64,000 nt of DNA from Streptomyces sp. CNH099 (GCA_000514715.1 AZWL01000028.1:1-64000), one strand, 5' to 3'. Shown: positions 1 through 8,563, counted from the first letter of the stretch. Translations and numbers: made by a program. The notes: a model not told the origin generated them from the sequence alone.

Positions 1-385
1 GGGGGGCGGAGCGGCCTTCGCCGCTAAAAAGAATTCCTTTCGGAATTCACGCCCCGGTTGAATTCCCCTTTCGGGGAATTCTCTGTGGTTTAGTTCGCAC
101 CCCTTCGGGGTGCTTTGTTGGCGGGTTTGAATTCCCCCGTTGGGGGAATTCTGGTTGGTTTTGTGGTTGGTTTTACAGCCCTTCGGGCTGTGTTTTCCCC
201 TTCGGGGAAATGGGGTTTTCGGTGGGCTGTGTTTCTGTTTTTGGTGGGGGTTCCCGGCCGTTGGCCGGTGGTCTGATGGGTGGTCAGTTTGCTTGTTTTG
301 GCTGGTGGTTGGGGTTGTTGCGTAGTTTGGGGGTGGTGTCTGGGGTGGTTTTCTGGGGTGGGTTGGGGTGTCGAGCCTTCGGCTC
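1..385. repeat. Left telomere: nine packed hairpin palindromes
   Basis: The end opens with six G residues and then carries perfect short inverted repeats with stems at 10-15/20-25, 31-37/42-48, 60-68/73-81, 97-103/107-113, 129-138/142-151, 175-181/185-191, 194-200/204-210, 254-259/263-268 and 373-377/381-385. Loops are 3-4 nt, mostly ttc, tttc or gtt, and three stems share the gaattc core. Stacked palindromes at the extreme end are the known architecture of Streptomyces linear-replicon telomeres, where the 3' overhang folds and a terminal protein caps the 5' end. The G-run start differs from the archetypal CCCGCGG start and resembles what I remember of atypical SCP1-type ends. I cannot see the other end of the replicon. 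Confidence 0.8.
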
Positions 386-600
386 TCCGCGTGTCTCTCC
401 CGTGTTTATCAGGCTGTGCTACGGGGGCGGGGCTGGGGTTTATCTGGTCCTGTCTGCGTGGCCGGTGGTCGGGGTTCTGACACGGTTTCAGACGGCCTTT
501 TCTCTGCCATTCCTAGTGCCCTCTACCGCGCGTTGTCTACCCCTCTAAAATTCACGCGGTGGCGCCCCTGGAGCACCCTCAGGACTAACCGAATCTGACG
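200..600. other. G/T-biased subtelomeric region without a gene
   Basis: The top strand from about 200 to 370 is strongly G+T with very little A, and bias fades towards 550. Open frames here translate to low-complexity Trp/Gly/Leu/Val runs with no ribosome binding site or domain, so I call no gene. Strand-biased composition next to a telomere is plausible for a replication-end region. Confidence 0.5.
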
Positions 601-642
601 CCATTTCAGGAACGTTTATGGATATCCATAAACGAGAAATGG
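601..642. promoter_or_regulatory. Extended palindrome, operator-like
   Basis: A perfect 22-bp palindrome spans 613-634, centred on ggatatcc, and is flanked by a second inverted pair, ccatttc at 601-607 and gaaatgg at 636-642. The site is AT-rich compared with the surroundings and lies downstream of the leftward gene at 796-1794. It looks like a dimeric protein-binding site, possibly for a telomere- or copy-control factor; no neighbour identifies the protein. Confidence 0.45.
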
Positions 643-683
643 GAGTGTCCCCCGGGGTCGTCTGCCAATCCCGGGGGACACTC
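643..683. terminator. Strong hairpin, likely terminator
   Basis: Fourteen base pairs (643-656 with 670-683, gagtgtcccccggg against its complement) close a 13-nt loop with no mismatch. It lies about 110 bases beyond the stop of the leftward gene at 796-1794 and could end that transcript or insulate the telomere. Confidence 0.55.
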
Positions 684-795
684 CTTGCCGTCACTGCGTG
701 CCGGCCGCCACTCTGTCCGCACCCCCGCTCACTCCCGGCGAGCTCTCCCCTGCCCGCCCCCCCCTTCGTTCTCCAGGTTTCTTGAAGTGCTTGCG

Positions 796-1794
796 TCAAG
801 TTCCTGGGACTGCGCCGCCGGACGCCTTACGCTCGGCGCGCGCTGACTCGGTTCCCTGATGCCCCATCTCGTCTGCCTCTCGGCGCTCGGCGGATCGCTC
901 TCCGGCGCGCCGGGCGTCCCAGCACAAGGCGGCCTCAAAGTCCCTTACACCCCTGTAGGCGGCTTGCGCCGTCTGAAGTGCCGCCCACTCGTCGGGGGCA
1001 TGCTCGGCAAGCCGTGTCGGCTCCCCGTAGGAGTTGTACGGGTACTTCGCCCAGTCCGCCAGCACCTTACGGTCGCTACCCGTGCCGAACCTCTCGGGGG
1101 TTTTCCGCACGATCGTCGCCGCCTCCCGCAAACGCTCACAACCGCGCCCCCCGATCCGGTCGATCACCGCCAGTGTGAACGCCACGGCCGCCGCGTCAAC
1201 ACGCTCCCCGGCCATGAGTGCCGCCGTTATGAACCGTGACGGGAACCCCACCCGATGCTCACTATTCCGGCTAATCGACCACGCATCGTACTGCGCCACG
1301 AACGACAGGGAAGCGTCACCGTTGCCCGCGTGCACCTGCCCGCGGTAGTCGGTGTAGCCGTCGAACCATGCACACCAGTCACGGGCGGAATCTTCGAACA
1401 TGACCACAAGCGCGGCGTACCCGCGCGCCGTCGGCTCACGGCCGGACTCGGCCAGCTGGCCACGCCACTCCGCCTCTCGCGCGCAAAGCCGCTCCTGAGC
1501 CTCAGCAATGATCGGGCCCGCGAGCGCTTCCCGCTCGGCGCGGGCCGTTGCGTCGGCGATACGCTCGGCGGCTTCCTTGACGTGTTGTCCGGCCAGCACA
1601 ACCGTCCGGCGCCACGACGCGCACCCGCGAGCGTCGGCACCGTTCGTCTCCGCTAGCCACGCGCGGCCGGCGGAGAGGGCGTCAACCGCCGACCGCTCAG
1701 CGGTACGCGCTTCCGAGTAAGCGGCCGACGCCAGGGCGGCGACCGCGGACGCAGCGGTGGTCTGTATCGGCCGCGAACAGCTCGACGTGCACAA
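796..1794 (-). CDS. Hypothetical protein, helical, about 332 aa
   Basis: I do not recognise the family. The protein is Ala/Arg/Glu-rich in its first 110 residues, consistent with long helices, and has a more globular middle with aromatic residues (SARDWCAWFDGYTDYRG) and a charged C terminus. The listed start is a TTG codon with GGAG about ten bases upstream; a later GTG is also possible, so the N terminus is uncertain. It follows the 1889-3992 operon on the same strand with a gap of about 95 bases. It is the first gene inward of the telomere. Confidence 0.5.
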   Translation of the reverse strand: MCTSSCSRPIQTTAASAVAALASAAYSEARTAERSAVDALSAGRAWLAETNGADARGCASWRRTVVLAGQHVKEAAERIADATARAEREALAGPIIAEAQERLCAREAEWRGQLAESGREPTARGYAALVVMFEDSARDWCAWFDGYTDYRGQVHAGNGDASLSFVAQYDAWSISRNSEHRVGFPSRFITAALMAGERVDAAAVAFTLAVIDRIGGRGCERLREAATIVRKTPERFGTGSDRKVLADWAKYPYNSYGEPTRLAEHAPDEWAALQTAQAAYRGVRDFEAALCWDARRAGERSAERREADEMGHQGTESARAERKASGGAVPGT

Positions 1795-1888
1795 GGCCGG
1801 GGGTCTCCAGGGCGTGGCGGCCGACGCCGCTCCCTTGCGTTCATGCCCCCGGTGACGAGGGAAAGGGCACTCCCGGCGGGGTTGGCTG

Positions 1889-2806
1889 TCATTTCTTTTC
1901 GGCGTCTGCGGCTTGGAAGGCTGTCCAGCCGGGTGCCGACACCGCGTTCAGATCGTGCTCTTCCCTTTTGCAGGCGAGTGCATACCGTTTGCCGCCGCCG
2001 GTTCGTGTTGCGGACGAGGGTGGTTGCAGTTCGTCTTCGTCGGCTTGTGTGCGGGCGGGGAGGGAGTCGGTGACGTGGGGGTGGCCGATGGCTGAGTCGA
2101 GAAGGTCGTTGATCCGCCTGGCGAAGTGGGGGCCGGGCAGGGGGAGGTCTATGGCGGCCTCGCATACGTAGCCGCGGTTGACTGCGGGGGGGAGGTAGGT
2201 CATCAGTCGGCTGACGGCCTTGGTCCGGGGGCGTACGGTCTGCTGCGCCAGGCGGCGCAGGACTCGCAGTATGGTGCTGGTGGAGGTGCTGGTCACCGGT
2301 CGGGGCACGGTCGGTTCGGCGGTTGCTTCGCTGGTGGAGGTGGTGGTGGTGCGGACGTTGTCGGTCTGCTCGTGCCACCAGGAGGCGACGACGTCTTCGC
2401 CCAGGGCTCGGTGGTGGAGGTAGAGGCAGTAGGCGGCGGCGGGCTGCCCGGCGCCGGCGGCGTACTGCCACCAGAACCGGGCGCCGCCGTCGGTGTCGGT
2501 CAGCTGGAGGACGCAGGCCAGGGCCAGCGCGCTGCGGGGCTGCGGGAGCTGGTCGGTGACGAAGTCGGCGACGTCGGTGGCGGTGGTGTGCGTGATGAGC
2601 GTTTCGCACAGCGCGCGCAGATCCTCGGCGGCTTCGGCGGCCTCGTTCGTGTGGGTGGCCGGTGGGGCTCCTTCTGCGGTGGGCAGGTTGTCTTCCGCTT
2701 CACGTTTGGGCTCTGCGCCGTGGTCGTGCGGCACCACGTCGCTGGGCACCGTCCTCTCGCGGGTCAGAAGCGCCCTGGCGAGGAGGTCTTCGATGCGGCT
2801 GGTCAT
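1889..2806 (-). CDS. Hypothetical protein, third gene of regulator operon
   Basis: A 305-residue protein with no domain that I can name. Residues about 20-60 are acidic and low in complexity; the middle (ALALACVLQLTDTDGGARFW, then ASWWHEQTD) looks like a helical repeat fold; a Thr/Ser-rich linker and a basic C terminus follow. Its ATG overlaps the stop of the HTH/sigma-like gene by four bases (ATGA), so it is translationally coupled to that regulator and to the membrane protein before it. The co-occurrence suggests a role in the same signalling unit. Confidence 0.7.
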   Translation of the reverse strand: MTSRIEDLLARALLTRERTVPSDVVPHDHGAEPKREAEDNLPTAEGAPPATHTNEAAEAAEDLRALCETLITHTTATDVADFVTDQLPQPRSALALACVLQLTDTDGGARFWWQYAAGAGQPAAAYCLYLHHRALGEDVVASWWHEQTDNVRTTTTSTSEATAEPTVPRPVTSTSTSTILRVLRRLAQQTVRPRTKAVSRLMTYLPPAVNRGYVCEAAIDLPLPGPHFARRINDLLDSAIGHPHVTDSLPARTQADEDELQPPSSATRTGGGKRYALACKREEHDLNAVSAPGWTAFQAADAEKK

Positions 2807-3741
2807 GCCAGGTCCCCTTCGTTGTCGAGCGGCTGGCACAAGGCGTTGTGCAGGGAGCGGGCCGCGTGGCGTTCGTCGGACAGCACCGTGGCCGGCAGGA
2901 CTCCGGTGAGGTCCGCAACCTGTTCGGGCGACATGCCGCGCAGGCTGCGCAGGATCGTGACGTCCATCTGGTTGTCGGGCAGCCGGCTGATGGCGACGAA
3001 CAGGGCCATCGTCTCGGCGAGCTGGTCCATGCGCGTCTCCTCGTCGTTCACCGACTGCAGAGCGACGGTGCTGAACGCGGCGTCTTCGAGCAGCGGGCGG
3101 CCGTCGATGTGTGCGGTGCGGGACATGACGGTGCTGCGCAGGGTCTGCCAGGCATAGCGGCGGGTGTCGGGGCTGGAAAGTGCCTGCTGCCAGGACAGCC
3201 ACAGCCGATCGAAGGTTTCGGTGAGCGCGGCGTCGCATTCCTCGCCGAGCAGGAAGGTCTCGGCGTAGAGGCGGTAGCCGGCCTGGGTGAGGTCGCGGAA
3301 CGCTTTGTGGTCCAGCGGCGGGACGGTGTACGTGATGGTCGCGCGTGCTGCGGACTTGTCCGCCCAGGTCGACGACCTGCTCGCTTCCAGCGCGGATTGC
3401 CGCCACAGCTGCTGTAACGGCGTGAGGGGCAGCTTGAGCTGGAGGGCTAGGGCGTGCAGGATCTCCCAGCGTGGGAAGAGCTTGCCGCTCAGCAGTTCCG
3501 AGACTTTCGACCGGTGCAGGGGGATCTGCGAGCCGAGCTTTTCCATCGTCATGCCGGAGGCCATGTACGCTTCGCGGGTCGGCTCCAGCCAGGCGCGGTG
3601 AACGGTGCGCGTCTCGGGTGCGATCGGGGCGAGTGGTCGGCCTCGGCGTCGGCCGAGGCCGGGTGGCAGGGCGAGCCCCGGCCGGGGAGTCCCGGCCGGG
3701 TTCTTGGATTCGTCAGGCGGACCGCTGGTTTCGATGGTCAT
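2803..3741 (-). CDS. HTH regulator with sigma-region-4-like C terminus
   Basis: The 312-residue protein starts after a strong GGAGG site. Residues about 62-105 (MTMEKLGSQIPLHRSKVSEL) form an XRE/Cro-type helix-turn-helix. The C-terminal 50 residues (LRSLRGMSPEQVADLTGVLP) resemble the helix-turn-helix of sigma-70 region 4. The middle is helical and unassigned. Its start overlaps the stop of the membrane protein at 3738-3992 and its stop overlaps the next gene, so three products are made in step. It is likely a DNA-binding regulator, perhaps of its own operon. The function of the two HTH parts is inferred from sequence pattern only. Confidence 0.7.
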   Translation of the reverse strand: MTIETSGPPDESKNPAGTPRPGLALPPGLGRRRGRPLAPIAPETRTVHRAWLEPTREAYMASGMTMEKLGSQIPLHRSKVSELLSGKLFPRWEILHALALQLKLPLTPLQQLWRQSALEASRSSTWADKSAARATITYTVPPLDHKAFRDLTQAGYRLYAETFLLGEECDAALTETFDRLWLSWQQALSSPDTRRYAWQTLRSTVMSRTAHIDGRPLLEDAAFSTVALQSVNDEETRMDQLAETMALFVAISRLPDNQMDVTILRSLRGMSPEQVADLTGVLPATVLSDERHAARSLHNALCQPLDNEGDLA

Positions 3742-3992
3742 TTTTCGCGGTCCTCCTCTGCCTCTGGAGGAACCGTCAGGGGCGTGCTGATTCGCGTCGT
3801 GGGCTGGGGGCGTGCCGCGATCACGATCTGCTGGATCATCCAGCCGAGTGCCGGGGCAAGCGTCACGATCGCGGCGGTCTGCCCGAAGGCGACCATCGCC
3901 ACGCTCCAGGCGAGCACCGTCACCACCGTGACGGCGACCCATATCGTCCATCGATACACGTGTCTCTCCGTATCGTCCGTATTGTCGGCCAT
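3738..3992 (-). CDS. Small two-helix membrane protein
   Basis: An 84-residue protein with a hydrophobic stretch at about residues 14-33 (IWVAVTVVTVLAWSVAMVAF) and a second at about 37-54, followed by a polar acidic tail. It is first in a three-gene operon and its stop overlaps the start of the HTH/sigma-like gene (ATGA). A small membrane protein coupled to a regulator may sense envelope state or hold the regulator at the membrane; this is inference. A longer N-terminal reading exists but is arginine/proline-rich and unlikely. Confidence 0.65.
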   Translation of the reverse strand: MADNTDDTERHVYRWTIWVAVTVVTVLAWSVAMVAFGQTAAIVTLAPALGWMIQQIVIAARPQPTTRISTPLTVPPEAEEDREK

Positions 3993-4029
3993 CCTTGATC
4001 CCGCAGGCGGGTGTCCGGACCCTGCGGGC

Positions 4030-4065
4030 CTCCGGTGAGGCGGGTGCCGATCCGCCTCACCGGAG
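4030..4065. promoter_or_regulatory. 14-bp hairpin between divergent genes
   Basis: A perfect 14-bp stem (4030-4043 with 4052-4065, ctccggtgaggcgg against its complement) lies between the leftward operon start at 3992 and the possible rightward start at 4078. Its right arm ends in cggag, part of the ribosome binding site for the 4078 start, so folding could hide that site. It may equally be a DNA operator for the divergent promoters. Confidence 0.45.
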
Positions 4066-4077
4066 AGGGCAACCAGC

Positions 4078-4395
4078 ATGACCACACAGGCGGCGGTCAC
4101 GCCACGCGATCAAGCAATCACGGAACAATGCCGGTCGGGGGTCCACATCGTGCGAAAGCCGACGGCCGTCCGGACGACCGAAACCGAGCAGTCGGACACA
4201 TCAGAGGGAAGTTCCCGGTTCTTCTTGCAAAACCGCGCCCCAGCGCCGTCAATGGAGGTGACACCGCATCTCCGGTGTCGGCCTTCCATCCGGAAGCGCC
4301 CGCTCCCGTGCCGAGAAGTTGGGAGCGCGGCAGCGCTCCCGCCCGGCCCACGCTACGGGCCGGGCGGGAGCAACGCCCGTCCTGCGACGGATTGA
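4078..4395 (+). CDS. Weak hypothetical protein, 105 aa
   Basis: An ATG at 4078 follows a good GGAGAGGG site. The first 60 residues are polar and Thr/Glu-rich without a domain. Third-position GC bias is weak, and the 3' part of the frame contains a 15-bp terminator-like stem at 4335-4371, which argues that the real end is earlier or that the frame is decayed. Apart from this frame the span 3993-4763 holds only the two hairpins. Confidence 0.25.
   Translation: MTTQAAVTPRDQAITEQCRSGVHIVRKPTAVRTTETEQSDTSEGSSRFFLQNRAPAPSMEVTPHLRCRPSIRKRPLPCREVGSAAALPPGPRYGPGGSNARPATD
4335..4371. terminator. 15-bp perfect hairpin
   Basis: Stem gctcccgcccggccc (4335-4349) pairs with 4357-4371 around a 7-nt loop. 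It is GC-only without a U tract, which is common for high-GC actinobacterial terminators. It separates the weak frame at 4078 from the gene at 4764. Confidence 0.5.
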
Positions 4396-4763
4396 TCCGA
4401 CCGTAGTCCAGCCCACCGACAACCGTCCCCCTGCGCTCCCCATCCGCTTCCGCGCGCCCCCGGGGGCAACCGGCAACGAAGTGTCGCGCGCTCCATGCGG
4501 TCGCGTCCCGTCACCGTGGTCCGCCGGCGAGGGTGGCGGCGTGCAGGTGGATGATGCCGAAGAAGGCGGAGCTGGCGGGTGACCCCGGTCAGGATGGGGC
4601 GGGAGCAGCGGCGGCGAGGAGGTGCCGCACACCACCGCGGCGACTTTCCCGCCTGGAGTGCCGTCGTCTGCCAGTAGAGGAGGCTGGCGCCGGACATGTG
4701 GCTGCGCGGTTGCTCTGGTGCCGGGCGCACTCAGCCCATGAGCGCGTGGACGAGGAGAAGGCG

Positions 4764-5258
4764 ATGCCCGAGAAGAACGGCGCCGAGACCCCGTACGGCT
4801 ACGATCCCGCGAGCGACACCGTCCGGGTCGGGTGGCACGACCTGGCGCGGCTGCTGTTGATGTTCCGCTCACTGGTCCGCGAGCAGAACCCTGGCAGCTG
4901 GGACCACATGAGGGACTACGACCTGTCCTTCGAGCGCCTGGCGGACGCCGTCGATGCCGGCGCTGAGGCCCGCCAGGGCGCCTGCTGGGAGGGTCCCGAC
5001 CTTCGGATGCGCTGTACCACCACCGAAGCCGTGTACGGCTGGCCCGAGGGCGCGCCGTACGACGGCGGGACGACGGTCACGTGGCGCGTTGCGGGCTACG
5101 GCTCCCACGCCACCCCCGCCGACCATCGCCGGCCCAGGGCCCTGTGCGGGTTCTCCTGGTCGGAGCGCGAAGGTCGGCAGGTGAGCGGCCTGCCGGACTG
5201 CCGCGAGTGTCTGCGCGAGGTCCAACTCGGCGCCGAGCGCCCTCGCGGCACCTGGTGA
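4764..5258 (+). CDS. Hypothetical protein with C-terminal CxxC
   Basis: A 164-residue protein starting at an ATG after GAGGAGAAG. The N-terminal half is acidic and helical (RVGWHDLARLLLMFRSLVRE); the middle has a WEGPDLRMRC segment; the C terminus holds CGFSWSE followed by CREC, a possible metal-binding pair. Longer readings upstream are Arg/Pro-rich and lack coding character. Family not recognised. Confidence 0.6.
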   Translation: MPEKNGAETPYGYDPASDTVRVGWHDLARLLLMFRSLVREQNPGSWDHMRDYDLSFERLADAVDAGAEARQGACWEGPDLRMRCTTTEAVYGWPEGAPYDGGTTVTWRVAGYGSHATPADHRRPRALCGFSWSEREGRQVSGLPDCRECLREVQLGAERPRGTW

Positions 5259-5370
5259 CAGCAGCCACTCCTGCTGGTGGATCAAGCAGTGGATAGCTCC
5301 TCGGCTCTGGCCGGAACGCGGCGCGTGCGAGGACTGCCGCCGCAGCCTGCCGACTCACTACGGTCAGTGC

Positions 5371-5892
5371 ATGACCAGTGACGGCGTAGTTGTGGACGAG
5401 GCGGTTCGCGCAGCGTGGGATTCGTACCGGATCTTAGAGAAGCGCACGTCAGAGGAGGAACGTCGGCAGGCGCAGCAGCGTGTCCAGGCCGCGATGGACA
5501 CCTACGGGCGGGAGGAAGTGTCCCGGGGCTCAGTCTTCCTGGTGGGCGTGTTGACCGCGCACCTCATCTGCCGGCAGAACGGCGGAGAGGAGGACCGTCT
5601 CGATCCGCTCAGTGATCTGATCCCGGCCGTGGTCCGCAAGCTTCCCGGCTTCGAGCTGGCCGACCCCGCCCAGGTGCCGATGGTCACCGGCCTCCTCGTG
5701 GCCGCGGCCATGGGTATGGACACCGTGGCCTGGCGCGATCAGTTCGGAACGATCCTGCCGAGGGAAGCCCTGATGCACAACCTCGTGCTCTGGCTGCTCG
5801 CTGACCTCTTCGACAGCGTGGTCGAGCAGCCCGGCGCGACCGACCTGCTCATGCAGGAGACCTTCAACTCCATGGCGGCCGACGCTGGTTGA
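5371..5892 (+). CDS. Hypothetical protein, 173 aa
   Basis: Starts at ATG 5371 and ends just before the convergent GNAT gene. It is mostly helical and acidic, with a hydrophobic segment (VPMVTGLLVAAAMGM) in the middle and another (LVLWLLADLF) near the end that read as buried helices more than as membrane spans. I see no domain signature. It may be cotranscribed with the 4764 gene, 112 bases upstream. Confidence 0.6.
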   Translation: MTSDGVVVDEAVRAAWDSYRILEKRTSEEERRQAQQRVQAAMDTYGREEVSRGSVFLVGVLTAHLICRQNGGEEDRLDPLSDLIPAVVRKLPGFELADPAQVPMVTGLLVAAAMGMDTVAWRDQFGTILPREALMHNLVLWLLADLFDSVVEQPGATDLLMQETFNSMAADAG

Positions 5893-6005
5893 CACCTGGA
5901 CACTGCCACGCCGCGTAGCGGCGACCACGCCCCCAGCGCCGCCCGGGTACCGCCCGCCCTGAAAGGGCAGCGTCGACGCCTGGGGCGCGACCCGGCTGGG
6001 TGAGG

Positions 6006-6572
6006 TCAAGCAGCGGCCTGGACCTGGAGGAGCAGCAGGTCGTAGACCGGGCCGCCGGGTTCGTTGCGGTAGGGGCCGGCGTAGGTGTAGCCGAGGCGGT
6101 CGTACAGGCCGCGTCCGGCGGTGTTGTCCGGGCGGACCAGGAGGGAGGACCACTCGGGGGCGATGGCGGCGACCAGGGCGGCGTGCAGGCGGGAGCCGAT
6201 GCCCTTCGACTGCTGCGCGGGGGCGACGGCGAGTTCGCACAGTCCCATGAGGCGGCCGGCGCGGATGTGTTCGGGGATCTGGGGGAGGAGGTCGCCGTAC
6301 CAGTATTCGGCCGTGCAGGGGAAGGCGTACCCGAAGCCGACCATGGAGCCGTTCGCGTAGGCGGCGGCCAGGGTGAACCCTTCGTGCTTGAGGTGGCCGA
6401 GGACCTGGCGGCGCAGCGCGGTCACGGCCGGGTGGTCGGCGTCCCCGGCGGGGGTGTCGGTGAGTTCGGGGTGGGCGTCGGCCCAGATGTCGGCGAGCGT
6501 GTCGAGCAGCGGCGGGATCTGGCCGGGGCCGTAGGTGCGGATCACGACGTCTGTGCTGGCGCTGGGGGTCAT
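6006..6572 (-). CDS. GNAT-family N-acetyltransferase
   Basis: A 188-residue protein with the GNAT acetyl-CoA site: a core strand ending in LCELAVAP followed by the QQSKGIGSRLH loop, equivalent to the Q/RxxGxG/A motif, and a C-terminal strand with RGLYDRLGYTYAGPYRN. Such enzymes transfer acetyl groups from acetyl-CoA to amines; the substrate cannot be told. Its start overlaps the stop of the TPR regulator gene (ATGA), so the two are coupled and the regulator may control it. Confidence 0.85.
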   Translation of the reverse strand: MTPSASTDVVIRTYGPGQIPPLLDTLADIWADAHPELTDTPAGDADHPAVTALRRQVLGHLKHEGFTLAAAYANGSMVGFGYAFPCTAEYWYGDLLPQIPEHIRAGRLMGLCELAVAPAQQSKGIGSRLHAALVAAIAPEWSSLLVRPDNTAGRGLYDRLGYTYAGPYRNEPGGPVYDLLLLQVQAAA

Positions 6573-7870
6573 GCCCGTCCTCCTGCGGTGGCGGTGGTGT
6601 GGTACTCCTCGATGAAGTCGGCGACCGCGGGGACGCGGTGGTGCCGCTGCAGGGCGCCGGCGACGTTGTGCAGGGCTTGCAGCAGTCGATCGGAGCGTAC
6701 TTCGGGGAGGAACGCGAGGACCCGCCCGGCGGCGTCGGCTGCCTGCTCCGGTTCGGGGCGTTCCCTGACGGCGTGCTGGATGGCGACGTCGGCGGTGTAC
6801 AGGGCGCGGTTGCGGGCGAACGCCTCGCCGTGCAGGAGTACGGCCTGCTCGGCGCCGGCGGCGGCGCGCTCGTGCTGGCCGAGGTCGGCACGGGCGAGGC
6901 ATTCGAGGCCGGCCAGCTCGCCGGGTGCGTAGAAGTCCAGCCATGACGGGTCGTTCTCGCAGGGGCCTTTGGCGTAGAGGTGGTGGGCGTGGACGATCGC
7001 TTGATCGGTTGCGGTGGTGTCGCCCATCAGGGCCCAGCCGCCGGCCTCGCGCATGTGGAACAGGCTCAGCAGGCGCGGCGAGCCGAGGCCGCGGGCGACG
7101 GTCTGTGCGCCCTGCGCGGCGGCGACCGCCTCGCGGGGTCGGCCCTGGGCCTTGGCCAGCAGGCTCAGGCAACCGAAGGCGTGCGCCTCCAACTCCGGGT
7201 CGTCCGCCATCCGGGCGGCGGCCAGGGCCTCGCCATACAGCGAGTGGGCGTCTGAAGGGCGGCCGGAGTCGTAGGAGAGCCACCCGGCGGCGATCGACAG
7301 CGCGCCGACCGCCGAGCGGAGCCGCGTCTCGGTCTTCGAGCTGTAGGTGCCGGTCTGGAGCCATCGGTAGGCGGTGTGCAGGGCCGCCGAGGCTGCCTGT
7401 CGTACCGGCGCTGAGCCATGGTCGTGGTCCTTGGCGTACAAGGTGTCCACGGCTTTGGTGACGGCACGTACCTGGGATGCGCCGATCCTGCGGTTCTTCT
7501 CGTCGGTGCCGACCGGGAGCCCCAGGGCGACACCTGCCCCGTCGAGCAGGAAGTCGCGCCGTTCCATCGGATCACTCTTCCTCGCCGACCCGCACGCCAC
7601 GACGGCCGCGCTCTGGCCGGTGCGGAAGCCGAGTTGGGCCATGCTGCGGCCGGTCATCCGGGTCAGGATCCGCCGGTACACGGCACGGGGGCAACCGACC
7701 TCCCCGTCCTCCCAGGCCGCCACCAACCGGGCCCGGCACCCCACGGGCTCGCCCATCTCCTCCCCGGCCTCGCGCACCGCCGCGGCGAACTCCATACGGC
7801 TCATCTGCCACTCATCGACGCGCACCTGGCGCAGCACGGGGTTGGGGACGGCGCTGTGGCGGTCGGCCAT
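6569..7870 (-). CDS. Streptomyces-type HTH/TPR transcriptional regulator
   Basis: A 433-residue protein of the large actinobacterial group with an N-terminal helix-turn-helix (about residues 15-75, including RMEFAAAVREAGEEMGEP and AWEDGE) and a C-terminal array of tetratricopeptide-like helices (YGEALAAARMADDPELEAHA and similar). A hydrophobic DGAGVALGLPVG segment sits between the two parts, as is usual in this group. The ATG chosen has GGAG six bases upstream. It is followed by a coupled GNAT gene and is divergent from the 8069 operon. Confidence 0.8.
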   Translation of the reverse strand: MADRHSAVPNPVLRQVRVDEWQMSRMEFAAAVREAGEEMGEPVGCRARLVAAWEDGEVGCPRAVYRRILTRMTGRSMAQLGFRTGQSAAVVACGSARKSDPMERRDFLLDGAGVALGLPVGTDEKNRRIGASQVRAVTKAVDTLYAKDHDHGSAPVRQAASAALHTAYRWLQTGTYSSKTETRLRSAVGALSIAAGWLSYDSGRPSDAHSLYGEALAAARMADDPELEAHAFGCLSLLAKAQGRPREAVAAAQGAQTVARGLGSPRLLSLFHMREAGGWALMGDTTATDQAIVHAHHLYAKGPCENDPSWLDFYAPGELAGLECLARADLGQHERAAAGAEQAVLLHGEAFARNRALYTADVAIQHAVRERPEPEQAADAAGRVLAFLPEVRSDRLLQALHNVAGALQRHHRVPAVADFIEEYHTTATAGGRA

Positions 7871-8068
7871 GCCGGGCTCCGAAAGTCCGCGGGATCGAAG
7901 AAGGTGCGGCGACCGTACCGCCCCCTTCCGCCCCTTGCCCGGCAACGGCCGGGGTTCACCCGTCCCGGGGCGGACTTACATTGTTCCTGCATCGCGCTGG
8001 CGTCGCTCCTGCTCGGCTGCTGCTGCTTGCGTAGAGCGGTGACGTGACGACCAATCAGGGAGGCGGCC

Positions 8069-8563
8069 GTGGCGATGCCCTCCGCCAACAGAGCGGCCAC
8101 GACGGGCGTGCAGCCCGCCCCGACGTGGGATGAGTTGGCTGCCCCGAGCGACAACAAGCGGGCACATTGGGCCTGGGGCCGCAATCGCACCGAGTTCGTG
8201 GCCTGCGGCGAGGACTGGCAGGCGGTGTCCGTGAAGCCCCTGCAGCTGGGCCTGGACGCGCTGGCCGCGATGGACGCCGGCACCCGCCGCGGCTACCTGG
8301 TCGTGGCCGACCACCTGCGCCGGGTGCTGTACGTGCTGGTGCCGACCGGCAGCAGCGAGGCGTTCGCCGGCATCCCGGGCGTACGGGTCCTCGGCCGCGG
8401 CCACCAGCTGCTCATGCCGTGCTCCCCGCGGGACAGCAGCGCGGTCGCCGACTGGGTCGGCACCCCCAGCGACCTCGACCACCCTGCGCTCGTCGACCCC
8501 GGCCGACTGGCCGCGCGGCTGCAGGAACTGGCCGGGGCGTACGAAGAGGCGGTGGCGTCGTGA
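8069..8563 (+). CDS. Conserved Streptomyces protein, possibly prim-pol-like
   Basis: A 164-residue protein from GTG 8069 after GGGAGG. Segments RGYLVVADHLRRVLYVLVP and GVRVLGRGHQLLMP resemble the small proteins often annotated as bifunctional primase/polymerase N-terminal-like in Streptomyces; I see no complete catalytic Asp motif, so enzymatic activity is doubtful. Its stop overlaps the GTG of the next gene (GTGA), giving coupled translation. Confidence 0.55.
   Translation: MAMPSANRAATTGVQPAPTWDELAAPSDNKRAHWAWGRNRTEFVACGEDWQAVSVKPLQLGLDALAAMDAGTRRGYLVVADHLRRVLYVLVPTGSSEAFAGIPGVRVLGRGHQLLMPCSPRDSSAVADWVGTPSDLDHPALVDPGRLAARLQELAGAYEEAVAS

Noticed and set aside
140..600. Several plus-strand open frames in the G/T-rich subtelomere
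   Set aside because: They encode low-complexity Trp/Gly/Val/Leu runs, overlap telomere hairpins, and have no ribosome binding site or domain.
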